Counted from the stretch's first letter, positions 46,984 to 56,331 are shown. The stretch is 64,000 nucleotides of DNA from CBDDBK01 sp965225715 (GCA_965225715.1 CBDDBK010000004.1:496001-560000); one strand, 5' to 3'. A program made the numbers and translations. The notes: generated by a model from the sequence alone, not told the origin.

Positions 46984-48138
46984 TTGAAAGTTGAACATAA
47001 TATATCCCGACTAAACTATTTGCTTGAAGTGTACAGAATGCACATGAAAGATTTCTTGCAAAAAATTAGTGAAGGTCTTAAAAAACCAATCACTGAGGGA
47101 GAGGTATTTGGAAATGAAATAAAACTTTCCCACTTAAAAAGAATTGACAAGGTTTTTGAAAAAGGACTTATGTTTTACTTAGATCCCAAAGATTTAAAAA
47201 AATCAAAAGAAGCCAGTATTTTTTTTAGAAAACAAAATTTTCAAACCGAACATAATTTTGGAGCCAAAAAAGTTATAAATAAATTTGAAGATTTAAAATT
47301 ACTGCTTTCAGGTATGGCTAAGCTTTCTAATTTAAGAATTGAAAGACAACTTCATACATATACCATTAATAACAACCCAAAACAGGTCGCCAAAGAAATA
47401 AGAAAATTAGTATATCCCGAATTTAACCCAAACAGAAAAAATTTTTTAAAAGCTGTAATCTCTAAGCTCGCCCATAAAAATATTTTAGTTTTTGAATTTG
47501 TGGAAACGTGGAATAAAAAAAATAAAGCTAACATTGATGGCTTTTATTTAAAACCTAATATGATTGTCTTAAAAAGACATAAAACTTTTCATAGAGAGCT
47601 GTTTACACTAGCACATGAACTGGGTCATTATTTATTGCAGGAAGAAGAAATTGAAGAGGTTAATTATAGTTTTCTGAGTAAAAAAGATTTGCCTGCACTT
47701 GAAAAATGGTGCAATGATTTTGCATTCTTTTTCTTGGCAGGAGACTTTGCGGAAACGCTAAATGAGATCAAAAATATTGATTTAAAGAATAATGATTATA
47801 TCGAAAAATACATCGAAAAAATAGCGCAAAAAACCCATTTAAGCCCTTTAGCTCTATTAACTAGACTTCTCTATCAAGAAAAAATTTCTGAGTCTGACTA
47901 TTTTATAATTAAGAAGAAACGCGATATGGCTTATAAAAACCGACAAGAAGAGCGCGAAAAAGAAAAAAATCTATTGAAAGAACAAGGCATTAAACAAGGC
48001 GGAGCAATACCTAAGCCCATATCCTCTCCTTTGTTTGTTTCTATAATCCAAACAGCATATTATGAGGGGCTTATAAATGAATATGAAGTATGCCAAAAAT
48101 TAAATATTAAATCCGAAAAATTAGATCAATATATTTGA
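46984..48138 (+). CDS. ImmA/IrrE-family metallopeptidase (antitoxin or regulator partner)
   Basis: The 384-residue protein has a divergent N-terminal region (about 5-65) that may be a worn HTH, and a zinc peptidase domain with HELGH (H211, E212, H215) in FTLAHELGHYLL. ImmA/IrrE (COG2856) proteins cleave repressors or serve as antitoxins. The start is a TTG, as no ATG lies upstream of the conserved part; an ATG at residue 19 would remove much of the N-terminal region. The stop codon overlaps the PIN gene by one base (TGATG), so the two are translationally coupled. Confidence 0.75.
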   Translation: MKVEHNISRLNYLLEVYRMHMKDFLQKISEGLKKPITEGEVFGNEIKLSHLKRIDKVFEKGLMFYLDPKDLKKSKEASIFFRKQNFQTEHNFGAKKVINKFEDLKLLLSGMAKLSNLRIERQLHTYTINNNPKQVAKEIRKLVYPEFNPNRKNFLKAVISKLAHKNILVFEFVETWNKKNKANIDGFYLKPNMIVLKRHKTFHRELFTLAHELGHYLLQEEEIEEVNYSFLSKKDLPALEKWCNDFAFFFLAGDFAETLNEIKNIDLKNNDYIEKYIEKIAQKTHLSPLALLTRLLYQEKISESDYFIIKKKRDMAYKNRQEEREKEKNLLKEQGIKQGGAIPKPISSPLFVSIIQTAYYEGLINEYEVCQKLNIKSEKLDQYI

Positions 48139-48743
48139 TGAAGATAATAATTGACACAAGTTCATTAATACATTTGGTGCGTTACTATTTGCCTTTTGAG
48201 CAAGAAACAGAATTATCTGATTTCATCCAATCTAAATTTGAAGCAGGTGACTTAATTTTAATCGATGCTATTTATAATGAATGTAGATCGTTATCAGGAG
48301 GTCTAATCATGAAAAAAATGGATTACCTAAAAAATAAAGACTTTAAGAATAAGTTTAAGATTCCTATTAACACCCAAAATTTATTACCACCATCACCCAA
48401 AAAATTTAATAACCTTTTAGAAAATAGCTTTAGAACACCTTTATCTTTATCAAAACGGTTAAATGATGCAGAATTTGAAGTGGAAAAACAAGAGTTTCTT
48501 AAATCCGCTGATGCTAAAATGATCATTTATGCTTTGAACGAGAAAAATAAAACTAAAAATAAAACCGAAGAAATGTTTGGAAATGATATTTGCATTGTAA
48601 CCGAAGAAACGAAAGCAGAAAATGATAATAAAGTATTTAGAAAGATTCCAAAAATTTGCGAAATTTTAGAAATTAAAGTTATGACTTTGCCTGAGTTATT
48701 AAAAGACTGGCAGGATATTGATATTAAATTTAATATATCATAA
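48138..48743 (+). CDS. PIN-domain toxin-like nuclease (DUF4411 family)
   Basis: The 201-residue protein begins MKIIIDTSSLIHLVRYYL, with the first PIN acidic residue Asp6. Later acidic residues appear in LKSADAKMIIYAL and CIVTEETKAENDNKVFRKIPKICE. PIN domains are Mg-dependent ribonucleases. DUF4411 members are usually found next to an ImmA-like gene, as here, forming a type II toxin-antitoxin unit by inference. The ATG at 48138 overlaps the preceding stop codon. A partial repeat copy and the end of the restriction-modification gene follow. Confidence 0.75.
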   Translation: MKIIIDTSSLIHLVRYYLPFEQETELSDFIQSKFEAGDLILIDAIYNECRSLSGGLIMKKMDYLKNKDFKNKFKIPINTQNLLPPSPKKFNNLLENSFRTPLSLSKRLNDAEFEVEKQEFLKSADAKMIIYALNEKNKTKNKTEEMFGNDICIVTEETKAENDNKVFRKIPKICEILEIKVMTLPELLKDWQDIDIKFNIS

Positions 48744-48749
48744 TCATGT

Positions 48750-48785
48750 CAATTAAAAAAGAGATTTTTGGAGGTTTTATTGAGA
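48750..48785 (+). repeat. Partial copy of the ~85-bp dispersed repeat (R12)
   Basis: The string GAGATTTTTGGAGGTTTTAT matches the same part of copy R9 (GGATTTTTGGAGGTTTTTA) in plus orientation. It lies between the PIN gene and the convergent restriction-modification gene. Confidence 0.35.
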
Positions 48786-48789
48786 AAAA

Positions 48790-49112
48790 ATGTAACTTCC
48801 CAACAAGAAAGAGTCTGGTGCCCTTGTTTTACGTCAAGGTGTCATTATACTTTCTCTTTTTTACTGAAAATTAAAAAAACTTTGTAGGTTTGGAGTTGGA
48901 GATAAAGGCATCTGCTCCGGGTTTCCTTCCGGATGTCAATTTGCCTCTATTTCTTTAATCATGAATAAGTCCCCAACTCTCCACACTCACCCGACAAACC
49001 TGCCCTAATAATTTGATAACCTCTTCTTTATAATCAGAAAAACGATAGGTATTGAAACGCTCGGACACCGTTTTATCACTTATCTTTTTCTCTTTGTACT
49101 GGTCTAAGACCC
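48790..49112 (-). repeat. Direct repeat D, copy 1 (3' end and downstream flank of the RM gene)
   Basis: About 323 bp that match 52031-52356: the last ~52 codons of the RM gene and ~165 bp of 3' flank (AACTTCCCAA, then CCCTTGTTTTACGTCAAGG and TTTCTCTTTTTTACTGAAAA). The coding part is over 90% identical and the flank is more divergent. It is a tandem duplication scar. Confidence 0.8.
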
Positions 49113-51960
49113 ATTCCAAAGCCGACCGGTTGCCGAGTTTATACTGCCAAGCTGTTTCAGGAATACCACTTAATGATGTTTGCGAATCCAGTTCTATTTG
49201 CCCAGCTAATTTATCGGCTTTAAGTTTGACTTTAGCTTGCTGATTTTGGGGAAGTTGCAAATCTTTACGCTTTAAGGGGTAAGGCTCCAAATTGTCGTAA
49301 TTGAGATGCAAATCCATCAACTTTTTGCCTTTTTCCGACCATTTTTCAAAATTTTCATGAAAAGGCAGCCGCGGAAAATCCCGTTTTAGATTTTCAGAAT
49401 ACGTTTCCCGGTACTTTGGATCGTGCAAAACCCCATAAACGTAGTAAAAAATGGCTTCTTTCGTGATGCTTTCGCTGGCGTAATGGCTGCGAAATTGTTC
49501 TAAACCCCAATCTGTGATATTTTCTGTTTTTTTGCCCTTTGAATCGTAACGGTAAAGCGGGAGGCATTGACTATCACCTGTAAAATGTAAGTCTACCAAA
49601 TACTTGGAAGCTAAACAATGAAAAGGTTGTGAATATGATACGCCAGGGAAAGCAATAATTTTATTTTCTAATTCGCCATATTTTCCAAAGATGGAAAAGT
49701 GATTTTCTGTTAAAACATCATTTAGTAATTTCTCAGCGTAATAATATTTTTTTACAAATGGTCTAAAAAGGCTGTAAATAATAAACTTTGTTGTATAAAC
49801 CGATTTTTTCTTTCTTAAAAACTCGTTTCTTAAATCTCGACTCCATTTTATAGTATCATTCATTTTAGTTTTTTGGACACTTTCATTGTAGGTTTTGGAT
49901 AAAAAATGGGCTTTATTTTCCAAATTCTTTTTATCAAAATCATAAACCCAAGAATCTCTAGCCGAGACTACTCCGTTAGAAAAAAGTTTAAATAAAGTTT
50001 GTTCGTCTTTTGGGGTTTTGGCATTTTTGGTTTGCTTGGAGCAAAGGGGCAAAAGGGTTTCAAAGTCATTGTCGGTGATGTTAAGCCAATTGTGCTTTTG
50101 ATCGGGATAAAGGGTTTCAAAGCTTAGATCTTCTATTTTTTGGCTGCTTAAAAACTCTAACTTATCTTTTTTACTGGTTTCATCTTTTAAAGTGTGGTAA
50201 AAAAGGCTGGGGCGTTGATTTTTTTTGAAAGGTGTTTTGATAAAAAAAGCAATGCAAACCCCCGTTTGAATGCCAAAAACATTATTTTTTGTGCCTGATA
50301 TTTTTGGGTTTTTTCTAACATCGCTTTTTGTATCCAAAATGTAAACATAATCAAAATCTTGCTTTGCCAGTTTTCTAAAACCATCAAAGCCTCTTCCCGC
50401 CAGAAAACTATTATTGGTTACAAAAGCCACGATACCGCCTTTTTTTGGGTCTATTCGATCCATCGCCCAGCGGTAAAAACGCACATACATATCTTCTAAT
50501 TTTAACTTTTGGGCAGAGCTTTCTTTAGCAAAAGTGGCTTTAATGCGTCGGTCTATTTCGGGGTATTTTCGGTTGGCGTTGTGGTCATTATAGTTTTGTT
50601 GGTTGGCGTTGTAGGGTGGGTTGCCGATGATAACCGATATTTTGGCGGCATTTTGACGGCGGATACGTTGGGTATTTTCTTCATTTAAAGTAAAGCCCAT
50701 TTTTTGTTGTTGTTGGGTTTGGTCGAGGGCATAGTGGTTATCCAAAGTATCTACAAAAGCAATATTTGGAAACTCTTTGTAGCTTTCCATTTTTTGACGG
50801 TAGGTATATTCAATGTTCAGGCTGGCAATATAATAGGGCAAAACGGCTAACTCGTTGGCAAAAATTTCGTGCTCATATTTATAACTCAGCTTAGATTTGG
50901 GAATGTAATCGATGAGGTCTGCGATAAAAGTACCCGTGCCTGTGGCGGGGTCTAAAATTCGGACATTTTTTTCCGATAGGCTGGTATTAAAATACTTATA
51001 AAGCAAAAAATCGACGCTTTCGATCATAAAATTTACGATTTCTCTTGGCGTATAAACCACGCCGAGTCGGTCAGCGGCTTGAGGGTTATAGGCTTTATAA
51101 AACTCTTCGTAAAGGACTTTTAAAAAAGCCTGCTTATCATGATGGTCTTGTACGCTTTTCGCTTTGATTTCCAAAGTGGTATAAAAATGGGCGTTATCAT
51201 TTTCAAAATTTTTTCGCATAGCTATATCAAAAGCCAAAATAGATAGCTCATCTATTTGCCGGGCAATATTGTTGTATCGATGGAAATCCGTTTCTGAAAA
51301 TACGGTATTAAAGAGTTTGCCCGTCAGAAAATGCTGAATGATCATTTCCCGGATGTCTTCTTTTTGAAAATTGGCATTGATTTCTTGTTGGCATTGCTTC
51401 AAAAAAATGGCTCTTTTTTCAGAAAAGGCTGTTTTATTTTGGACTTTTTCTATTTGTTGACGCAGATAGTTGGTAAGAGCGGGGATATTTTCTTTAAAAA
51501 CGCCTATAGCTTCTTCAAAGGCTTCTATTTCTTGTTTTTTAAAGTTTAAAAACTGGCTAATGATCGTCTCTAAGCCCTCGTCATCGCTTTGAATATTTAC
51601 CCGCCTAATTTCTTTATGGTTTTGATAAAGGACGGCAGTTTTGGAGTTTTCAAATAAAATATTTTCGGAGTTGTAATTTTTTTGGTGGAGTTTAAAGTCA
51701 ATTTCTTCGTCTAAATCATCTTTTGGATCTTTGGCTTCGTAATAGCCGTAAGTGATTTGGTATTTGTCTTTTAGAGTGCCATCGGGAATGGTATTATTTT
51801 TTTTATCCCGCAGCTCATCGATAAATCGCAACCGGGTATCTTTGGAAAAAGCCTTAATCAAATTAATAAAGTTAGGGCGTATACTTTGTTCATTTTGACT
51901 GGCTCCAAATAATACCGTATCATGAAGGGCTTTACGGTAATCGTTGATGTATTTGTGCAT
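48955..51960 (-). CDS. Nuclease-methyltransferase fusion, type IIG/ISP-like restriction-modification enzyme
   Basis: From the ATG at 51960 the protein has 1001 residues. The N-terminal ~170 residues look like a PD-(D/E)XK nuclease: IPDG with Asp60, then YYEAKD with Glu75 and Lys77. An adenine-N6 methylase follows, with motif I ILDPATGTGTFIA (Asp337-Phe345) and motif IV NPPY (447-450). The C-terminal half (about 570-1001) is a target-recognition region of the Type ISP C-terminal style. There is no helicase domain, so it resembles a type IIG enzyme more than full-length ISP enzymes such as LlaGI. The frame opens further upstream to 52044, but that part lies in repeat D2. It is richer in G+C than its neighbours, suggesting transfer. 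Confidence 0.75.
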   Translation of the reverse strand: MHKYINDYRKALHDTVLFGASQNEQSIRPNFINLIKAFSKDTRLRFIDELRDKKNNTIPDGTLKDKYQITYGYYEAKDPKDDLDEEIDFKLHQKNYNSENILFENSKTAVLYQNHKEIRRVNIQSDDEGLETIISQFLNFKKQEIEAFEEAIGVFKENIPALTNYLRQQIEKVQNKTAFSEKRAIFLKQCQQEINANFQKEDIREMIIQHFLTGKLFNTVFSETDFHRYNNIARQIDELSILAFDIAMRKNFENDNAHFYTTLEIKAKSVQDHHDKQAFLKVLYEEFYKAYNPQAADRLGVVYTPREIVNFMIESVDFLLYKYFNTSLSEKNVRILDPATGTGTFIADLIDYIPKSKLSYKYEHEIFANELAVLPYYIASLNIEYTYRQKMESYKEFPNIAFVDTLDNHYALDQTQQQQKMGFTLNEENTQRIRRQNAAKISVIIGNPPYNANQQNYNDHNANRKYPEIDRRIKATFAKESSAQKLKLEDMYVRFYRWAMDRIDPKKGGIVAFVTNNSFLAGRGFDGFRKLAKQDFDYVYILDTKSDVRKNPKISGTKNNVFGIQTGVCIAFFIKTPFKKNQRPSLFYHTLKDETSKKDKLEFLSSQKIEDLSFETLYPDQKHNWLNITDNDFETLLPLCSKQTKNAKTPKDEQTLFKLFSNGVVSARDSWVYDFDKKNLENKAHFLSKTYNESVQKTKMNDTIKWSRDLRNEFLRKKKSVYTTKFIIYSLFRPFVKKYYYAEKLLNDVLTENHFSIFGKYGELENKIIAFPGVSYSQPFHCLASKYLVDLHFTGDSQCLPLYRYDSKGKKTENITDWGLEQFRSHYASESITKEAIFYYVYGVLHDPKYRETYSENLKRDFPRLPFHENFEKWSEKGKKLMDLHLNYDNLEPYPLKRKDLQLPQNQQAKVKLKADKLAGQIELDSQTSLSGIPETAWQYKLGNRSALEWVLDQYKEKKISDKTVSERFNTYRFSDYKEEVIKLLGQVCRVSVESWGLIHD

Positions 51961-52030
51961 TTTCTTATTGATAGTAAAGGTTTTATAAAATAAATAGTAC
52001 AACCCCAATTCCCAATTTATAAATATTTTT

Positions 52031-52356
52031 TTGTAACTTCCCAATAAGACAGAGTATAACGCCCTTGTTTTACGTCAAGGTGTTATTATACTTTCTCTTT
52101 TTTACTGAAAATGAAAAAAAGATTTGTAATTTCAGGTTTAGAAATAGGATATAACGCCCTACTATTAATTGTGCTAGGTGTCGCTTTATTCTATTTTTTT
52201 AATCATGAATAAGCCCCCAACTTTCCACACTCACCCGGCAAACCTGCCCTAATAATTTGATAACCTCTTCTTTATAATCAGAAAAACGATAGGTATTAAA
52301 ACGCTCGGATACCGTTTTGTCGCTTATCTTTTTTTCTTTGTATTGGTCTAAGACCA
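52031..52356 (-). repeat. Direct repeat D, copy 2
   Basis: Matches copy 1 (48790-49112). Its flank part directly precedes the RM gene, and its coding part stops abruptly at 52356, where the broken IS630 begins. This shows that the upstream gene of a tandem pair was truncated there. Confidence 0.8.
52199..52356 (-). pseudogene. 3'-terminal fragment of a second RM gene copy
   Basis: The last ~52 codons of an RM paralogue survive (LDQYKEKKISDKTVSERFNT ... ESWGLIHD, with a few changes), ending in the same stop codon context. Everything upstream is replaced by the IS630 remnant at exactly 52357, so the tandem partner was destroyed by insertion plus deletion. Confidence 0.75.
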
Positions 52357-53428
52357 TTACTGATTTGAAAATACGTGAAAAGATTTTTTGTACAAATCAT
52401 AAGCAATTAGTGATTTAATTATCTTATTATTAAGGTTTTTAACTGTATTTTTCAGAACATCCTCCAAATGTTTTGCATTCTCAAAAATAGTCATAGCTAT
52501 TTTGTCTTTCAAATAAGGACAAACCCGCTCAGCAGGATTCAGTTCCGTACTGTAAGCCGCAGGCGAATTAAAAAAATATTGGACGGCAATTTCATATTTT
52601 TAAGGGAATGGAAGCCCGCATTATCAATGACCAATAGTTCAAACGCTTAGGATTATCTTCGCTAATCATCTCTAAATGCTTGATAAAAAATAATTTATCT
52701 GTACTATACGTGTACATACTATAGGTACGCCCTGTTAAAAAAGAAAAAGCCCCCCACAACCAACGATAGGTATAGTCGTGCTGATGAGTACCCACAGGTT
52801 TAACACCCCTAACCGTCAATATGCGTGAGTGACACGTGATTAAACTAAAACTGCTTTCGTCCTGAAAAAATAAATCAATAGATTCATAATTTCCTTTTTG
52901 GTATTCTTTTTTAGTCTCATCCATAGCTTTTGGCAAAGTGTCTTCTTTAAACTTAGTTACCTTTTTTTATCCTTATTAATATGACTTTTACGCGATACGT
53001 TCAGTTTAGCACCAAAACGCCGACGACAAAAATCAGATAAGGTTCCATAATGCACATTTGTATCAAACTCTTTATCTATCAATGATTTTAACTCTATATA
53101 AGAGCTAATTATTGTCTCAACGTTCTCTAATTTATCCTTTATACTTTTTTGCATCTCTTCTGAAAAGACACTTTTATGATTAGCACTCATGCGAACCTTA
53201 ATGGCTGATTTAAAGCCCTCTGATTCATATTTTTTGAACCAAGCAGACAGGGTCTTGTCTGTAAAACCTAACTTACGAGAAATATGAGAAATATATTTTT
53301 TCTTACCTTTTTTGACTAAGTAAAAAGGCTTGAATACGACCAGGCTCTAAATTACTAGGCGCTTTTCTTAGGTGAGACTTTAAGTCTTTAACATTCTCTT
53401 TGACTTCTAAACTGATAGTTTTTGGCAT
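52357..53428 (-). pseudogene. Broken IS630-family transposase gene
   Basis: An ATG at 53428 opens a full-length transposase outline: MPKTISLEVKENVKDLKSHL, an HTH region (KLGFTDKTLSAWFKKYES), the first DDE motif FFQDESSFSL, VIDNAGFHSLKN (second Asp), and STELNPAERV (the Glu). Frameshifts near 53310, 52960, 52645 and 52575 break it into at least five frames, so it cannot make an active protein. Its stop codon sits at the junction with the RM fragment. Terminal inverted repeats were not identified with certainty. Confidence 0.75.
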
Positions 53429-53502
53429 GATATTTATAGCGTAAATCTAAAATCTCGTAATATAGTAAGTTTAAATCATTAATAGTATTAGTTAAAGAGT
53501 TC

Positions 53503-53605
53503 TTAAGGGATGACTATGTACTACTTTTTTTGTACGAGGGTAAAGATTAAAAAATATAAATCATTGAAAATTAAATATTTCAAATTTTTAAACATAGAGT
53601 CTAAT
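53503..53605 (-). mobile_element. MITE-like element M2, copy 2 (degenerate)
   Basis: On the minus strand it starts ATTAGACTCTATGTTTAAAA and continues to TTTTCAATGATTTATATTTT and TCGTACAAAAAAAGTAG. This matches the 1876-1995 element in the same order. It lies just upstream of the IS630 transposase start and may be the IS end or an independent copy. Confidence 0.5.
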
Positions 53606-53648
53606 ATTAGGAGAAAATATGAATTTTTGCAGATATACCACTAAATCA

Positions 53649-54377
53649 TTACTTTTTATTTTTGACCACCAATGTTTTACATGCTTTATCGTATAAATTT
53701 TGCTTTTTCTTATCAAAAAGTAACCATATAACCGGAATTATAGCATAGGCAAAAATTGTCTTCAAGAATTCTCTATTCCAACCGCTTGTACTGCTCCAAA
53801 AGCCAACAAGGTTCCCCGTTTTAGAATTTATGACTTTTAATCCCATTAATTTATGGCCTAAATTTCCTGAAAAAGAAGGGTAAAAAAGTCCATGTAGCAG
53901 TCCTCCAAAGAGTGCTGTATAGAATATTTCAGAATATAGGTTCATTTTTTCAAACCTTTCAATCACTTTTAGAAAGTTTTCGTTTCCAACAAGTACAAAA
54001 AGACCTACTGCAAGTATTCCAATTACAAGTATCTCAAAAATTCCACTAATTAAAACAGCTCCAAGCCTTTGCCCAGCAGATGCCAATTGATAACCGTAAT
54101 ATTCCTTCTTTAATCGATACTCATTCTGTGAAGTGCTAACTTCCGGGGGAATAGGAGGTGGTGGTGGAATAACCTCATTTTCATTTTCCACTTGGTCTAA
54201 AGGAGGAGGAGAAGCAAATAAACTTTTTAATTCAGGAATATGACCTGCTTTTTTCCATTTTTCCAATCCTTCATACCAAATAAGGGATTCTGTGTTGATA
54301 TTTTTTTGTTTGATCTATTCGATTGAAAATGAGCCAGCTTGCTTTCCATTTTCAATAATGTAATACTTTTTTTCCAT
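53649..54377 (-). pseudogene. GYF_2-RDD membrane protein gene interrupted by an in-frame TAG
   Basis: From an ATG at 54377 the frame reads MEKKYYIIENGKQAGSFSIE, TAG, then IKQKNINTESLIWYEGLEKW and so on, an uninterrupted GYF_2 domain apart from the amber codon at 54317-54315. After a proline-rich linker (about residue 55-75) comes an RDD domain with membrane helices (AGQRLGAVLISGIFEILVIGI) and the ending WNREFLKT ... DKACKTLVV. GYF_2-RDD proteins are membrane proteins of unknown function. A TTG at 54266 would give 205 residues without the first part of the GYF domain. Nonsense decay is the simplest explanation, but sequencing error or readthrough are alternatives. Confidence 0.65.
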
Positions 54378-54478
54378 AAATTTTTTATTTTTCCATAAAT
54401 TTAAAACAACTTTAAAATGGTAAAGTAAAACAAAAAATAATTTAGAACAAAATCTACAACCCATATTTTTATACTGAC

Positions 54479-56242
54479 TTATTCCAATCGAATATCAGAT
54501 ACAGATGCTCCTGAGGGTACCATAGGAAAAACATTTTCTTCTTTTTCGACCACAATTTCTAAGAAAAATGATTTTTCCGAATTTAACATGGTATCAATGG
54601 CTTTTTTGAGATCTTCGGGATCTTCAACTTTTTGATAAGATACATTGTAGGCTTTAGCAATATGTCCAAAATTTGGGTTTTTTAACTCTGTAAAAGCATA
54701 GCGTTTTTTGAAAAAAAGTTGCTGCCATTGCCTAACCATACCCAAAAAATTATTGTTAAGAACTACGATTTTTACTGGTATATCGTATTCCATAATAATA
54801 CCTAACTCTTGAAAAGTCATCTGGATACCACCGTCTCCAGCTATGGCAATAACCTGTCTATTGGGTGCGGCTAACTTAGCTCCTATAGCGGCAGGTAAAG
54901 CAAAGCCCATTGTTCCTAAACCACCAGAAGTAACACAGCTTCTGGTTTGTTCAAACTTATAATATCTGCTTAAACACATTTGGTGCTGTCCGACATCTGT
55001 TACGATGATAGCTTTACCTTGGGTTTTGTCCGACAATAGTTTTGCTACAGCACCCATTTTTACTTGTTTTCCTTTTTCAAGAGAAGTATCTTTGGTGATA
55101 ATTTTCTCAATTTCAGTTTTATCACAATCCCTAAACTCTTGTAGCCAGCTTTTATGCTCCCTTTTACTCACTAAAGGCAGAAGTTGTTTTAAGACAAGTT
55201 TTGCATCACTAGTAATTGGAACATCAGCCTTGATAATTTTATTTATTTCAGAGGGATCTATTTCTATATGAATAACTTTAGCATTTGTAGCATATTTTTC
55301 GGTGTTTCCTGTAACTCTATCATCAAAACGCATACCTATAGCTATGATTAAATCAGCTTCATTCGTTTTAATATTAGGTCCATAATTTCCATGCATACCC
55401 AAATAACCTACATAGAGGGGATGACTGTTTGAAATACAAGATAATCCAAGTAGTGTACAAGCTACGGGGATTCCTGTTTTTTCAACAAACTTAATAAGTT
55501 CTTCTTGAGCATTAGCCAATAACACACCTTGACCAGCTAATATAAATGGTTTTTTGGCTTTTCCTATAAGATGAGAAGCTCTATCTAGGGCTATTGTTTC
55601 AGGTGGTTTAGAAGGTTGATAACTCCTAACATAATGGCATGGTTTATAAGAAAATGGAACTTTTTCTATTTGGGCATTTTTGGTAATATCTATTAAAACA
55701 GGACCAGGTCTTCCTGATTTGGCAATGTAGAAAGCCTTAGCAAATATTCTTGTTATTTCTTTTGGATCAATAATTTGATAGCTCCATTTGGTTACGGGCA
55801 TGCTCATTCCCATGATATCAGTTTCTTGAAAAGCATCTGTACCAAGTAGTTGTTTTGTTACCTGCCCTGTAATACAAACCAAAGGGGTAGAATCAGCCAA
55901 TGCATCAGCAATACCTGTGATTAAATTTGTAGCACCGGGACCAGAAGTTACCATAGCCACGCCAACTGTTTTTTTAGTACGAGCATAACCTTGAGCTGCA
56001 TGGATAGCGCCTTGTTCATGACGGACTAAATAATGTTTAATCTGATCATCATAATCATAGATAGTGTCATAAATTGGCATAATTGCACCGCCAGGGTAAC
56101 CAAACATGATTTCTACATTTTCTGCTATTAATGAACGTATTACACATTCAGAACCGCTGATAAGCTCTTCGGATACATTCGGCTTTATAATATGATTGTT
56201 GGGGTTAATTTCTTCAACGATGATATGATCTGAGCCTTGCAT
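54479..56242 (-). CDS. ilvB: Acetolactate synthase, large (catalytic) subunit
   Basis: Condenses two pyruvates (or pyruvate and 2-oxobutyrate) for branched-chain amino-acid synthesis, using thiamine diphosphate. The 587 residues match the biosynthetic family: GYPGGAIMPIYD, the catalytic Glu76 in VRHEQGAIHAAQGYAR, FQETDIMGMSMPVTKWSY, and the TPP motif GDGGIQMTFQELG with the NNNFLGMVRQWQ end. The regulatory small subunit gene ilvN and ilvC/ilvD are not adjacent. A possible -7 element lies about 82 nt upstream. Confidence 0.95.
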   Translation of the reverse strand: MQGSDHIIVEEINPNNHIIKPNVSEELISGSECVIRSLIAENVEIMFGYPGGAIMPIYDTIYDYDDQIKHYLVRHEQGAIHAAQGYARTKKTVGVAMVTSGPGATNLITGIADALADSTPLVCITGQVTKQLLGTDAFQETDIMGMSMPVTKWSYQIIDPKEITRIFAKAFYIAKSGRPGPVLIDITKNAQIEKVPFSYKPCHYVRSYQPSKPPETIALDRASHLIGKAKKPFILAGQGVLLANAQEELIKFVEKTGIPVACTLLGLSCISNSHPLYVGYLGMHGNYGPNIKTNEADLIIAIGMRFDDRVTGNTEKYATNAKVIHIEIDPSEINKIIKADVPITSDAKLVLKQLLPLVSKREHKSWLQEFRDCDKTEIEKIITKDTSLEKGKQVKMGAVAKLLSDKTQGKAIIVTDVGQHQMCLSRYYKFEQTRSCVTSGGLGTMGFALPAAIGAKLAAPNRQVIAIAGDGGIQMTFQELGIIMEYDIPVKIVVLNNNFLGMVRQWQQLFFKKRYAFTELKNPNFGHIAKAYNVSYQKVEDPEDLKKAIDTMLNSEKSFFLEIVVEKEENVFPMVPSGASVSDIRLE

Positions 56243-56323
56243 AATGCTAAATAATTAAATTAATTGTATAATAATCAACAGTTATTTTCAGTTCTTTTCT
56301 TTGAATAAAGTTAAAATTAGCAT

Positions 56324-56331
56324 CAAAATTA
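56324..56331 (-). promoter_or_regulatory. Possible ilvB -7 promoter element
   Basis: On the minus strand the octamer TAATTTTG fits TAnnTTTG and lies about 82 nt upstream of ilvB. No well-spaced TTG is seen upstream. Confidence 0.3.

Noticed and set aside
51961..52044. N-terminal extension of the RM gene (first 28 codons)
   Set aside because: The stretch begins inside direct repeat D2 and does not resemble the nuclease domain; the ATG at 51960 is a better start.
53649..54266. RDD gene starting at the TTG at 54266
   Set aside because: The upstream frame continues a GYF_2 domain back to an ATG at 54377, so the short version is probably a product of the amber codon.
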